From contig NZ_CP084091.1 of the NCBI RefSeq assembly GCF_020217425.1, positions 124,001 through 188,000 on the forward strand: a stretch of 64,000 nt of DNA. The letters are read 5' to 3'. Every line of letters starts with the position of its first letter. Position 1 is the stretch's first letter. This DNA is from Halomicrobium urmianum (lineage in GTDB: Archaea > Halobacteriota > Halobacteria > Halobacteriales > Haloarculaceae). The notes beneath the pieces are model-generated. The model was not told where the DNA came from. It made no database searches and was given only the letters and a program-made list of their open reading frames with translations. This document shows, in pieces, positions 43,304 to 52,400 of this stretch. The position numbers and the translations under genes are program-made.

Positions 43304-43993
43304 GTGACCGAAACAGAATTACACCGACTGACCGAAGATGGACGTCGCCTCGTCGGTGAATCGTTCATGCAGGGCGAGGCAGCGATCACCGACGAACAAC
43401 TGACCGAGTACGTCGAGCCCATGCCGGGTCGTCCGACAGCCGATCTCGACAGGATCGACTCGGCGGTAGAGCAGGTGCTAGAGGAGTACCCCGAGTACGA
43501 TACAGCTATAGACGGCGCACTCGCTGAAGAGATCCACCGTGGTCTCGATATCACGAGACGAACCGCGGGCGATCCAGGCCTCTGGCACTGGCTGGCAGTA
43601 GTGCGGTATCCCGATCTCGTCCGGCACCGTTGGGAGTATCGTTCCGAGGAGGCGATGAGAGAGAAATTCCTCGGTGCGGGCTCCGACTTGTACTCGAACG
43701 CCATCCACCGGCTCTGGTGGATCGCGGAACTCACTTCGCGTGGTGACGATTATTCGACGACTGACGCGGTCTTTGCCAACCAGACGATGGTCAACAAGGT
43801 GTTCGACCGCTGGTTCGCGCGCTACCAGCCCGCTGTACGAGCCATGTGTAATGAACTCGCAGACGAACCGTCGCGTGTCATAGACGAGACGACACGGCGG
43901 TTCAATCACGCACTGACGAACGTGCAGCTTGAAGGACTGTCGGAGAACGAGGCACGAGAGATGATCAGACAGATTGTTGCCGAGTCTCGGTAA
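43304..43993 (+). CDS. DUF6339-like protein, module B third gene
   Basis: A 229-residue paralogue of 30229-31020, with GDPGLWHWLAVVRYPDLVRH, MREKFLGAGSDLYSNAIHRL and WWIAELTS. It starts with GTG one base after the previous stop. The alpha-helical, Trp-rich core and the repeated linkage to the ATPase suggest it belongs to the same complex. The function is unknown. Confidence 0.65.
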   Translation: MTETELHRLTEDGRRLVGESFMQGEAAITDEQLTEYVEPMPGRPTADLDRIDSAVEQVLEEYPEYDTAIDGALAEEIHRGLDITRRTAGDPGLWHWLAVVRYPDLVRHRWEYRSEEAMREKFLGAGSDLYSNAIHRLWWIAELTSRGDDYSTTDAVFANQTMVNKVFDRWFARYQPAVRAMCNELADEPSRVIDETTRRFNHALTNVQLEGLSENEAREMIRQIVAESR

Positions 43994-44004
43994 GGGCGTT
44001 TCAC

Positions 44005-44766
44005 TTAGGCCTCAATCGTGAGAAAATCTTCTATCGAGAGGATCTCTAACGCTGAGTCAGTATCGTAGCGACTTACTATCTGATCGTTGATTCGCTCCGG
44101 TACGGACTTGTTTTCTGGGCCCAAGAAATCCGCGAAGGAGTCGGGTAGACCATCACCGCTCTCATCCGCTTCACCCCCTTCTACAGCACTTCCTGCATCG
44201 TCGTCGCTCCCCAAGAGGTCTTCAGTGTCTTCAGTGAGGAATGTACCCGAGCCGCCGTTTCGGCTCCACGCGGCTGCATCACAGAGAACTCTGATATCGT
44301 CCTCATTCTCGACGACACCACGTAGCAGGCCAACCAGCTGAGCGTCAACTCCATCAAGGGCCAGAATAGTGAGGACTCCGTCGGTGTCGAAGAGTTCTTT
44401 TCTCGCCTTCTCCAGCCGATTGATCAGCTCGTTCAATCGACGAACCACTTCAACGTCGTCCATCTCTGTGAGGTCGGAGTATAGGTTGATGACGTATCGA
44501 ACGTCGTTCTTCTGGTCTAGATCGGTAGGCTCGTACTCGTCCAGATCGTCCGTCGCGGCTAACTCTAAGAGCTCGCGGTGGATGTCTTGGTGCCGATCAG
44601 CTACCGAGACGAACTCGCGTTTGATGCGCTCGCTGGCTACTTTGTCGAGAGTGGTGTCTTCGAAGAGCTTTTTTGCGTCTGCCTCCCCTTCGACAGCGTA
44701 AGCGAACAACACGCAGGTATCGGTGAATACGTCCTCTACGTCCCCTGCGGGTGCAATTTCACTCAT
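44005..44766 (-). CDS. PIN-like domain protein (candidate toxin nuclease)
   Basis: A 253-residue protein with a PIN layout: an N-terminal acidic strand VFTDTCVLFAYAVEG (D16), a central ASERIKREF giving the Glu, and a late GTFLTEDTEDLL resembling the final acidic motif with the preceding DIRVLCDAAAW helix. PIN domains are metal-dependent RNases and frequent toxins. It overlaps the upstream gene by 8 bp. The last 80 residues are acidic and disordered with no motif. It converges on module B. Confidence 0.55.
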   Translation of the reverse strand: MSEIAPAGDVEDVFTDTCVLFAYAVEGEADAKKLFEDTTLDKVASERIKREFVSVADRHQDIHRELLELAATDDLDEYEPTDLDQKNDVRYVINLYSDLTEMDDVEVVRRLNELINRLEKARKELFDTDGVLTILALDGVDAQLVGLLRGVVENEDDIRVLCDAAAWSRNGGSGTFLTEDTEDLLGSDDDAGSAVEGGEADESGDGLPDSFADFLGPENKSVPERINDQIVSRYDTDSALEILSIEDFLTIEA

Positions 44767-45766
44767 CTCGACGCATCGCCTGGAGCGCGACGGCTCGACC
44801 GATAGTTTCCACGTCGTCGTCGTGTTCCGGGTACTGATCTGAGGTCGGAACTAGACCAGCATCCACACATGATTGACTAACACTGTCGATGTGTTTCTGT
44901 AGGTTGTCCTCCACAGAGAAGTGCTTCTGGGCAGACCACTTCCGCAAGGTCGGGGCGTTCGGGCCCTTCGTAGTCTCTTTCGACATCAAAAGGGCGGGAT
45001 ACTCCCAGATCCATTCGTTGTAGACCTGCTTCAGTTCTTCCAGCACGGTCACCTGTGACTCCGTGACTTCTGAAGCACGCGTCTGACTGAGGACGAGAAA
45101 CGCGTCCTCTACTAGATTCGTAAACTCTCGGACTTCGTCGAGAGTCTGACTCAGGAAGTCGATACCAACCAAGCCGAGGTGCATTCGAGCTGCAGCACGC
45201 CCGACGTCCTCGTACTGTTCTATTCCGAACACCGGAGAAGGCCGATCTGCTGATGATTCCCGTCGAGCCGTCCGAACCTCCTCTAAGGCGGAATCGAGGT
45301 GCTGTCGGAGCGCCACGTTCCCCAGGTACAAGTCTCGATACTCCTCTGGCGCGTGTGACTCGTAGAATGCCGCGAGGAAGTCCAGGTCGCTCGCGTACCA
45401 CCAGTCCTGGTCTAAGCCGGGTGTGAAGTCACTGCGTCGGTAGAAATCGACGATGTCGTCGAAAGCCGCCGTGAATATCCCCGACTCGCGTGCGTCTGGT
45501 GTGGGCATCTGCGTGCTCGCTGGACCGACTGTTCCCGACTTCGGAGCTGCTGGCATCACGGCCCCGAACTTGTACCAGCTATACGTGACCGGGAACGCCT
45601 CATCGTCACCGGTGAAGTGCTTGACCGCAAGGTACGTGTACTTCTGCCGCTTGATCCGAGTCCCGTACTCCCAGTTTAGGTCGGAGTTCTCTCTCACTGC
45701 CTGTTTCAGGGCAGTCTCGACTTTTTCGAGAACGTTAGACTCGTCCGGTGGGGCGTCCGGATGCAT
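44759..45766 (-). CDS. hypothetical protein, possible SocA/Panacea-like partner of PIN protein
   Basis: A 335-residue protein. The first 70 residues (KYTYLAVKHFTGDDEAFPVT then YSWYKFGAVMP) recall the N-terminus of SocA/Panacea antitoxin domains, which help fold or neutralise diverse toxins. The remainder is helical with Trp/Asp-rich DQDWWYASDLDFLAAFYESH. Gene overlap with the PIN-like gene (8 bp) supports a pair. The family link is weak; the pairing is visible. Confidence 0.45.
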   Translation of the reverse strand: MHPDAPPDESNVLEKVETALKQAVRENSDLNWEYGTRIKRQKYTYLAVKHFTGDDEAFPVTYSWYKFGAVMPAAPKSGTVGPASTQMPTPDARESGIFTAAFDDIVDFYRRSDFTPGLDQDWWYASDLDFLAAFYESHAPEEYRDLYLGNVALRQHLDSALEEVRTARRESSADRPSPVFGIEQYEDVGRAAARMHLGLVGIDFLSQTLDEVREFTNLVEDAFLVLSQTRASEVTESQVTVLEELKQVYNEWIWEYPALLMSKETTKGPNAPTLRKWSAQKHFSVEDNLQKHIDSVSQSCVDAGLVPTSDQYPEHDDDVETIGRAVALQAMRRDE

Positions 45767-45866
45767 TACCGTGTTACCTCGGGAATGGGCGTTTGAGTGT
45801 TCGACACGAAGTACGTGAGAGTAAGTGTACTAACACCAATTTGCTACTCGCATAAGTATCTTTCTG

Positions 45867-46536
45867 GCTCTGTTGAAACCCTCAGCAACTGATTTGAAGC
45901 GGACGTTGAATACAGAGAGGGGATGCAGCAAGCCGGCTTTGTATGTTCCAACTGGACCGCGATGAATCAGCCGATCAGTAGACCTGGTGTACCGACCGCT
46001 GGCGTTTCTGTCAGGCCAGTTGATCCAGAGACGTGTACAAGTTGCTCATTACGGTTTCACTATTGGAGTATAATCATTCAGAGAATTGAGGGAAGAGACC
46101 AGTCACTCACGAACGGGCCATTCGGACTCTGGTACGAGGTCTTCGTGTCGAAAGGATAGTGGGAGTTCCTCACCGGTTTCAACCCGACGAAGACGGTAGT
46201 GATGGCTATCAATATCTCGGCCAGTCATGTCGCCCAAGCTATCTGGATCGTCCCCGATGACTTCGCAGACGAGACCATGATATTGTGCATCTATATCATC
46301 GTCGCTCAGATAAATACGAACTCGTTGCCCGACTTCGTATGGTGAGTCAGAAGGCTGGGGAATATTCTCCATACTGGTAAGGCGGGGGCCATCATACAAA
46401 AATCTCCTTCAAGTTGTGTGTAGCCTCTGTACTGACCGACTCAACGACTGCAACCTGAACAACCACTGTGCAAGACTTCCACTATGATTCAGTGCGTCTA
46501 CTGAAACACATCTTCTCCTAAGGGTTTCAACAAAGC
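45867..46536. mobile_element. 670-bp inverted-repeat cassette (MITE-like or decayed IS)
   Basis: The ends GCTCTGTTGAAACCCTCAG (45867-45885) and the complement of CTAAGGGTTTCAACAAAGC (46518-46536) match at 17 of 19 positions. Related sequences occur at 8565 and at 60051, next to an IS5-type transposase. No transposase lies inside; the interior carries the small gene at 46103-46372. It separates drmC from the PIN/SocA-like pair and is probably moved in trans. Confidence 0.6.
46103..46372 (-). CDS. small haloarchaeal protein carried in the inverted-repeat cassette
   Basis: An 89-residue protein: PYEVGQRVRIYLSDDDIDAQ, YHGLVCEVIGDD, HHYRLRRVETGEELPLSFRH. The compact beta-barrel-like pattern is one I recall as widespread in haloarchaea without function. 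ATG at 46372 was chosen over the frame's earlier start at 46399. Its position inside the IR-bounded cassette suggests it is passenger DNA. Confidence 0.6.
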   Translation of the reverse strand: MENIPQPSDSPYEVGQRVRIYLSDDDIDAQYHGLVCEVIGDDPDSLGDMTGRDIDSHHYRLRRVETGEELPLSFRHEDLVPESEWPVRE

Positions 46537-46591
46537 AGACGAACTCACAGACAAATAGCCGGTAAATCCGCAACACGAGCAGTATCACCGA

Positions 46592-47479
46592 CTATATCGG
46601 CAGATCAACTGGGTGCGAGTACTCGAACACTTCGTCGAACACTGTCGCAGCGTCCTCAACGATGTCACCTTCGACGACGACGCCGAACTCGAAGTTAGTC
46701 GAGAGACTCGTATCGGTCAGGTTTGCGCTTCCGACGTAGCAGACCCTATCGTCAACGATCACGATCTTCGCGTGAGTCGCAAACGCCTGAGATCCCTGTT
46801 TCTCGTCCCATCGGTAGAGGTCTCTCACCTCGAAGTTGTCGCGGTGGTCCTCGTCGATTAGGTCCCACATCTTGTTGAGCGTCGTTCGTGTATCGCCTTC
46901 CTCGTCTGCGGTTTCTCGTGTCAGTAGTCGTGTCTCGATATCTCGCCGGGGGAGACTCGCAAGGTCGGACACGAGTTCGAGTGATGGGTCGAAGTACGGG
47001 TTGGCGATCCGTACCGACGAATCGGCGTCGAACACCTGGTTGCGGATGGTAGATGCGATGTCGGGGATCGAACGGACACGTGCGGAGGTCGGTTCGAATC
47101 CTCCCGGAAGTGTAGCCACGAACTCAACCCCGTCGTCCTGACCCGTTTGGGAGGAACGACCGTCTGATGCAATCACCGCGGCTTGCTGGGTCAGTACTCG
47201 GTCTACTTCGGAGGGATCGACCTCGAAGGTGTAGTCCGCAAAACCCCGCTCGTCGGTCGCCGATTGAGTCGCTGCTCCGTTCTTCTGGAGACACGTGAAG
47301 AGGGCAGCCGCTTCTCGGGTGGTCAGCGGTGTTTCTAATCCCCGATCTACGTCGGCCCGAGTTACGGCACTGCGGTTGAGAGCCAAGATGGTGTCCCGGA
47401 TAGCGACGACACGGTCAAGGTCGTCGAACTGGCGGACCACCGCGAAGTTCGTGCAAATCGCGTCGTGGTCGTCGGTCAC
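46592..47479 (-). CDS. drmC: DrmC, phospholipase D-family protein of DISARM
   Basis: A 295-residue protein with a PLD nuclease signature, HAKIVIVDDRVCYVGSANL (H-x-K-x4-D, about residue 236), followed by NFEFGVVVEGD; an upstream SVRIANPYFDP strand belongs to the same fold. DrmC is the PLD component of DISARM; in tested systems it is not always essential. It starts with GTG in a GTGA overlap with the drmB stop; the frame extends upstream to 47569 but that part lies inside drmB. The 3' end lies 55 bp from the inverted-repeat cassette. Confidence 0.85.
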   Translation of the reverse strand: MTDDHDAICTNFAVVRQFDDLDRVVAIRDTILALNRSAVTRADVDRGLETPLTTREAAALFTCLQKNGAATQSATDERGFADYTFEVDPSEVDRVLTQQAAVIASDGRSSQTGQDDGVEFVATLPGGFEPTSARVRSIPDIASTIRNQVFDADSSVRIANPYFDPSLELVSDLASLPRRDIETRLLTRETADEEGDTRTTLNKMWDLIDEDHRDNFEVRDLYRWDEKQGSQAFATHAKIVIVDDRVCYVGSANLTDTSLSTNFEFGVVVEGDIVEDAATVFDEVFEYSHPVDLPI

Positions 47480-49425
47480 ACGTATTCTGACTCCCAGAAC
47501 GCGGGTATTCGACCTCTGTCGCCGCCGACTAGATATCGGCGGTCGAGGTTCCCGTTGGCACCCTCGCAAGCGACTTCACTCATGTGGAGGCACGCGTGGC
47601 AGGCACCGTCCTCGTGTTCACATACGGGGTCGTACACGCACTGCTGGACGTCCGCGATAGTCTCGTCAACCCACGGGTGAATCCTCGTCTTGAACAGTGT
47701 GTGCATCCCTCCTAGGGAGAAGTGTTCGGTGCTACTCGCGTAGAGGAAGATAGCCGGAATGCTCGGCATCACGTACTCCGAGATGCTGTTGCTGTCGAGA
47801 CCACACTGTCCGCTCGCCGTCCGCATCAGCGCGTGGCTCATCGAGTGGAGGAGCGTGTACACTTCCCGCGTGAGATCGTCTTCGATGGGCGAGTAGTGGT
47901 CACGGAGTTCGTTGGTGTCCACGTTCTCCAAGAACCACTCCTTGAGGTCACTCTCATCGTCTGTATCGGGACGCTCGACACCACGCATTGTTCCCTTTTC
48001 GTCCAGCCACTCGATGATCGCGGATCGGTCCACTTGGAGGACGATGGCCTCAGAGGGAGTTTGGTCAACGTACACAGGGGTGCTGTCCTCACCCCGGGGA
48101 TGCGGGAAGGGCTGTAGGTCCGTCCGCGACCGTTCGGGGCGGTCGCGGGTGAACCCGAACGTGTAGTTCAGCAGGGGGAGATTGTCCACGACCCACGCTG
48201 ACGCGATGTTCACTTTCTGGAGTTTTTCCGGGTATACCTCTGCCTCCGGGTTCGATTCGAGGAAATCATCCTGCTCCAAGAGACCGTCTAGGGACAGAGG
48301 AGTGGGTTGTCGTTCCATCCCGTCTGTAGCGTCTAGATTCCCTTCGTATCCCTGAGTCGAGCGCAGGTAGGTGAAGAGTTCGTGAGAGAGCGTCGAGTAC
48401 GCCTGATCTACGTCACTATCGCCGCCTCGCTGGGAGGGGACCTCGACACGTTCGCGGTTCTCTTCCACGACCTCCTCTCGCGTCGAACCCTTTATCGTGT
48501 CTTCCGCGACGTCGAAGACGTCTCCGAGATCCACTCCGCTCTCGATCATCTTTTCGACCTGTTCTGCTCCCACTTTCTCCTTCAGCTCCTCTATCTGCTT
48601 CTCCCGGCGTTTCGCGTCGCGTTCGTCCGTCGTCATCCGGCCGAGTTCTTCGTAGGTCTTCCCCTCCTCTTCGACGACGTCGTCGAGGTCACCGAGGTGA
48701 GCGGCCATCAGTATGCGGGCCCAGCTCTCACCGTATTCGATCTCGCCGCTGTATCGTTGGTCGATTGGAAGGTTGACGAGGACGTCGCCTTGGGAGTAGT
48801 AGACGGAGTTGCTCGCTATCGGACGGAAGTAGACTCGTTCCTTGTTGCACTTGGTGCAACGTTTCGACATGTTCCCACAGAAGTCGCCACACTCACCACA
48901 GTAGAAGTACCACGAGAGGGGGTCGTTGATGTTCTGCTTGTTGAGGTAGATGTGGTCGTATCCGTGGTCCGGGTTGCTACAGGGCTGCGGGTTGATCGAC
49001 ATCATGTTCCCGCAGTCGTGTACGAGAACGAAGGCGAGTTGACGGAGTTCACCGCCACACTCGGGACACTCTCCGTTGGTGTAGACGAAGTGACTGGGCT
49101 CTTTCTTACTCACGACCCGGTGGCAACTCCGGTTCTGACAGTACATGGTCAGCGGGTAGAGCGATCCGACGACGCGGTTCGGTCGGCGGAAATCCACGTC
49201 GTCCACCGTGAGGTCTACCCAGGGGTCCTCGTCGTCGTTCCGGAAGCTAGATGCGTGAGTGGCGATCTGTTCCGCGACGTAGTTCGCGTCGAGCGAGTCG
49301 ATCTTGTCGGTTTCCCAACGGGAAACTTTCATCGATAGTCCCCGCCGCCCATAGTCAAAGAGCGACTCGGGACCGAATCGGTACATCACCTGCGCCAGAC
49401 CGCGTTTCATCTCTGAATCTGCCAT
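47476..49425 (-). CDS. drmB: DrmB, DUF1998 protein of DISARM
   Basis: A 649-residue protein. Residues about 90-195 contain Cys-rich fingers (CQNRSCHR; CPECGGELRQ; CGECGDFCGN; CTKCNKE). The C-terminal DUF1998 domain has LLHSMSHALMRTASGQCGLD, IFLYASSTEHFSLGGMHTLF and the final Cys cluster CVYDPVCEHEDGACHACLHM. DrmB forms the DrmAB complex with the helicase and binds DNA. It starts two bases after the drmA stop and overlaps drmC, so drmA-drmB-drmC form one operon. Confidence 0.9.
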   Translation of the reverse strand: MADSEMKRGLAQVMYRFGPESLFDYGRRGLSMKVSRWETDKIDSLDANYVAEQIATHASSFRNDDEDPWVDLTVDDVDFRRPNRVVGSLYPLTMYCQNRSCHRVVSKKEPSHFVYTNGECPECGGELRQLAFVLVHDCGNMMSINPQPCSNPDHGYDHIYLNKQNINDPLSWYFYCGECGDFCGNMSKRCTKCNKERVYFRPIASNSVYYSQGDVLVNLPIDQRYSGEIEYGESWARILMAAHLGDLDDVVEEEGKTYEELGRMTTDERDAKRREKQIEELKEKVGAEQVEKMIESGVDLGDVFDVAEDTIKGSTREEVVEENRERVEVPSQRGGDSDVDQAYSTLSHELFTYLRSTQGYEGNLDATDGMERQPTPLSLDGLLEQDDFLESNPEAEVYPEKLQKVNIASAWVVDNLPLLNYTFGFTRDRPERSRTDLQPFPHPRGEDSTPVYVDQTPSEAIVLQVDRSAIIEWLDEKGTMRGVERPDTDDESDLKEWFLENVDTNELRDHYSPIEDDLTREVYTLLHSMSHALMRTASGQCGLDSNSISEYVMPSIPAIFLYASSTEHFSLGGMHTLFKTRIHPWVDETIADVQQCVYDPVCEHEDGACHACLHMSEVACEGANGNLDRRYLVGGDRGRIPAFWESEYV

Positions 49426-49427
49426 CG

Positions 49428-52400
49428 TTACTTCCTCCTGTCGAACATATTCAGCACCTGTGCGGTACCCGTATCGACGTCAATCGGGAGCTGCTCGTCG
49501 ATGTCCCGTAGACTCCGCATCGGTCCTCGGTCGTCCTCACTACGCTTGATCATGTTCCCGATCCATCCTTGGTAACCGTCCTTCGGGTGGCCGGACATGC
49601 ACCGTTCCCAGATGTCTTCGAACTCCCGCTCGACTTTCCGCTCGTAAAGATCGACTGTCCGATCCTCCGCCCACTCGGGACGCTGGTCGGACGTGACACA
49701 GTAGGACCGCTTCACGAATTCGAGGAGCTCGTCCTTGTCGAGATCGCCCGCACGCTGTGCCTCTCGGAACGAGTCGTAGAGGTACACGCGCCCGGCGGAG
49801 GATTCGAGTTGCTCGTCGTAGTACTGGAGGAGCGTCGCAGCGAAGATACCTGGCATCGTGCAGTTCACCGCGAACTCGGCCCAGCGTTCCAGTGGGGTCG
49901 CTTCGACGAGGAGGTCTTGGAAGTCGTGGTACCTGTCGAACCGCGTGTAGTGAGAGCGGTCGCGGACGTGGATCGGGTTGAACAAGTCGAAGACGGTACC
50001 CGTGACGTGGCGACCGACCCGAGAGTACGCCTGGATGTACTCCGCCGTCTGTCGTGGCATCCCGAAGAACGAGATGAAGTTCAGCGTGTCCACGTCAACG
50101 CCGTGGGAGATCATGCTGGTCGCGTTGACGATATCCACGGGATCGTCGGGATCCTCCGATTCGAGACGTCCCAACACATCACGAACGACATCGAACCCCG
50201 TTTCACCGCTCATCACTACGGAGTTCAGCGGGTCGCGTTCTTCGTCCCGTGTCTCCAGCCACGGGTTGATCATGGAGGGGACGGCACGCTGGAGACGGTC
50301 GCTGTCTACCTTCTGGATATTGTACGCGATTTGCGTATCGTAGTACTCCAAGATATCCAGGACGGCGTTCCGTCTCTCTGAATCTTCGTCGGGAAGATTG
50401 AGGTCAACGACCTCCCCATACGGTGTCGTGCGATGGTGTTCTCGTTCTAATGCCGCCGAGAGTTCGTCCGGGTTTCGCTGGTAGTGCTGAATGACGTCAG
50501 CGTACTCACGGAGAACCTCGACCAACGCGTACGTCCGCGATACGTTGTGCGGGACCGAACCGACGATGCGACGACCGAGTCGGTGGGGGTCCTCGTACGC
50601 GTAGAACGACTGTTTGAGGAGCGGACCCGGAGAGGGATAGGTGTTCACGTCCTTCCAGTAGAGAGCGTGAACTTGGTTCTCGGCACCCTTGATCGTCGCC
50701 GTCGCGGTGACGTTCTTGATGTCCCAGCCGTCACCGACCCGGTTGGCCCACTCTTGGAGGAACGTCTCGTAGTGGGAATCGAACGCGCCGAACTCCTCTC
50801 GGAGCAAGTGGAGTTCGTCCTGAATCAGGATCGACGGAGGGTCTACTGGGTTAACGTCATCTACGTCTTCGTCACAACTGTACCGCGAGTATCCACGGTT
50901 CGCAACCAGACATTGGTTTTCTCCCGAGAATCCGTGCTTCGGGCAGCGTTTCTTCAACCGTCCGAAGAGGGTACGGAAACGGCGTTGCATCCCGACTACC
51001 GCGATCTTGTCGATAGTGCTCACCACGAAGGTCGGAGCGTACCGATAGACCTCTCGGTCCGTCACGTAGATAGGGAGTTCCTCTTCGTCACAGTCGTCAT
51101 TCGTGCAGATGTGGAGGAGGCGCATCCGGTCGTAGTCGCCGTCCAGCTTGACGGCGTCCTCACCACAGAATGGACACGTCGTCACGATCTTCCACTTCTC
51201 GGCGTAGCGACTGTCCTCCTCTTTTACCAGACTGATGTTGTCGGTGAGATTGCCGTCTTCGTCCGTCTCCATCAGTTGATTCGGGGTGTTCCCACTCCCG
51301 ACGAAGTACCCGAGGCTGAACTCGTCGGTGTCTGGGCACTCACGACGGCGAATCAGCTCTGCTTGCGCGAAGACGTCCGCGATACGCTGGAGTTGCTGGA
51401 GGGAGAGTAGCCGGAGGGGGAACTTCGTGAGCGCCGTCGTCCCGTGAGCCTTCCCCCGGAGTCGATCTCGGAACGCGGTGAAGACGACGAGGCCGAGGTA
51501 CGCCTCGGTCTTCCCACCACCGGTAGGGAAGTAGATCACGTCAACCTCGTCCAAGCAGTGGTCCTCTGCGTCGATATCTTCGGTTTGGGCCACGACGTCC
51601 GGGATGGCCATGACGATGTAGATGATCTGGAAGAGGTACCACTCCTCGTACTTCTCCCCCATCTGGTCGAACGTCTGGTTCATGAACTTGAACGCCGCTC
51701 GACTGTGGCCCACGTCGTCCCGGATGAGCTTCCGGCCTTGGTCGAAGCGCCGTCGTTCCTTCTCGAACGCCTCCAAGTTCTCGTCGAACTTCTCTCGTGC
51801 TTCGTCGCTCCGGTCGGTCAGGACTTCGGAGCGCATCGACTCGTACTGTTCCCGGGCTTCTTCCATCTCCCGAGAGATGCGGTCCAAGTGCGTCTCGATA
51901 GTCCCCCACGCGAAGTCGCTGAACGGGGCTGAGAGCGTCTCCCGGCTACGGTACTTCCGCTGCTCGTGAATCGGAACGGTCACCGTCTCTATCGTGGTGG
52001 GATCGGTTCGTTCGACGCTACAGTTGCGTCCGAGACCATCCATCTCGGGATCGTAGTGGTACTCGTTCCTGATCTCGTCGGAGACGAACGGCTCAATCGG
52101 GGTCTCCTCGACAGAAACTTCGGAGTTGACGTCGAAGAAGAAGGCCCGCCACTCCTCGCCTTTAGGGTCAAGTGCATCGGGATACTCGACACCGTGTTTG
52201 TTCACGAAAGAGACGGAGACGATGATGTCGTCCTCGTCGTATTGGGCTGTAAGTGAGATCTCGAAATCCCACACCGGCGTCGGCGTGTCTCCACTGAATC
52301 GTTGTTCTAAGAACGTCTCGAAGGTTTCCTCGTCTTCCAGAGCAGTTTCCGGAATCTTGTCCTCGTTACGACTGTCTACCTCTTCCGGTGGGTCAGGCTC

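Noticed and set aside
48382-49338. Long plus-strand open frame of about 318 residues
   Set aside because: It is the mirror of drmB; high GC and Asp/Glu-rich codons make long antisense frames. It has no motif, and drmB is unambiguous.
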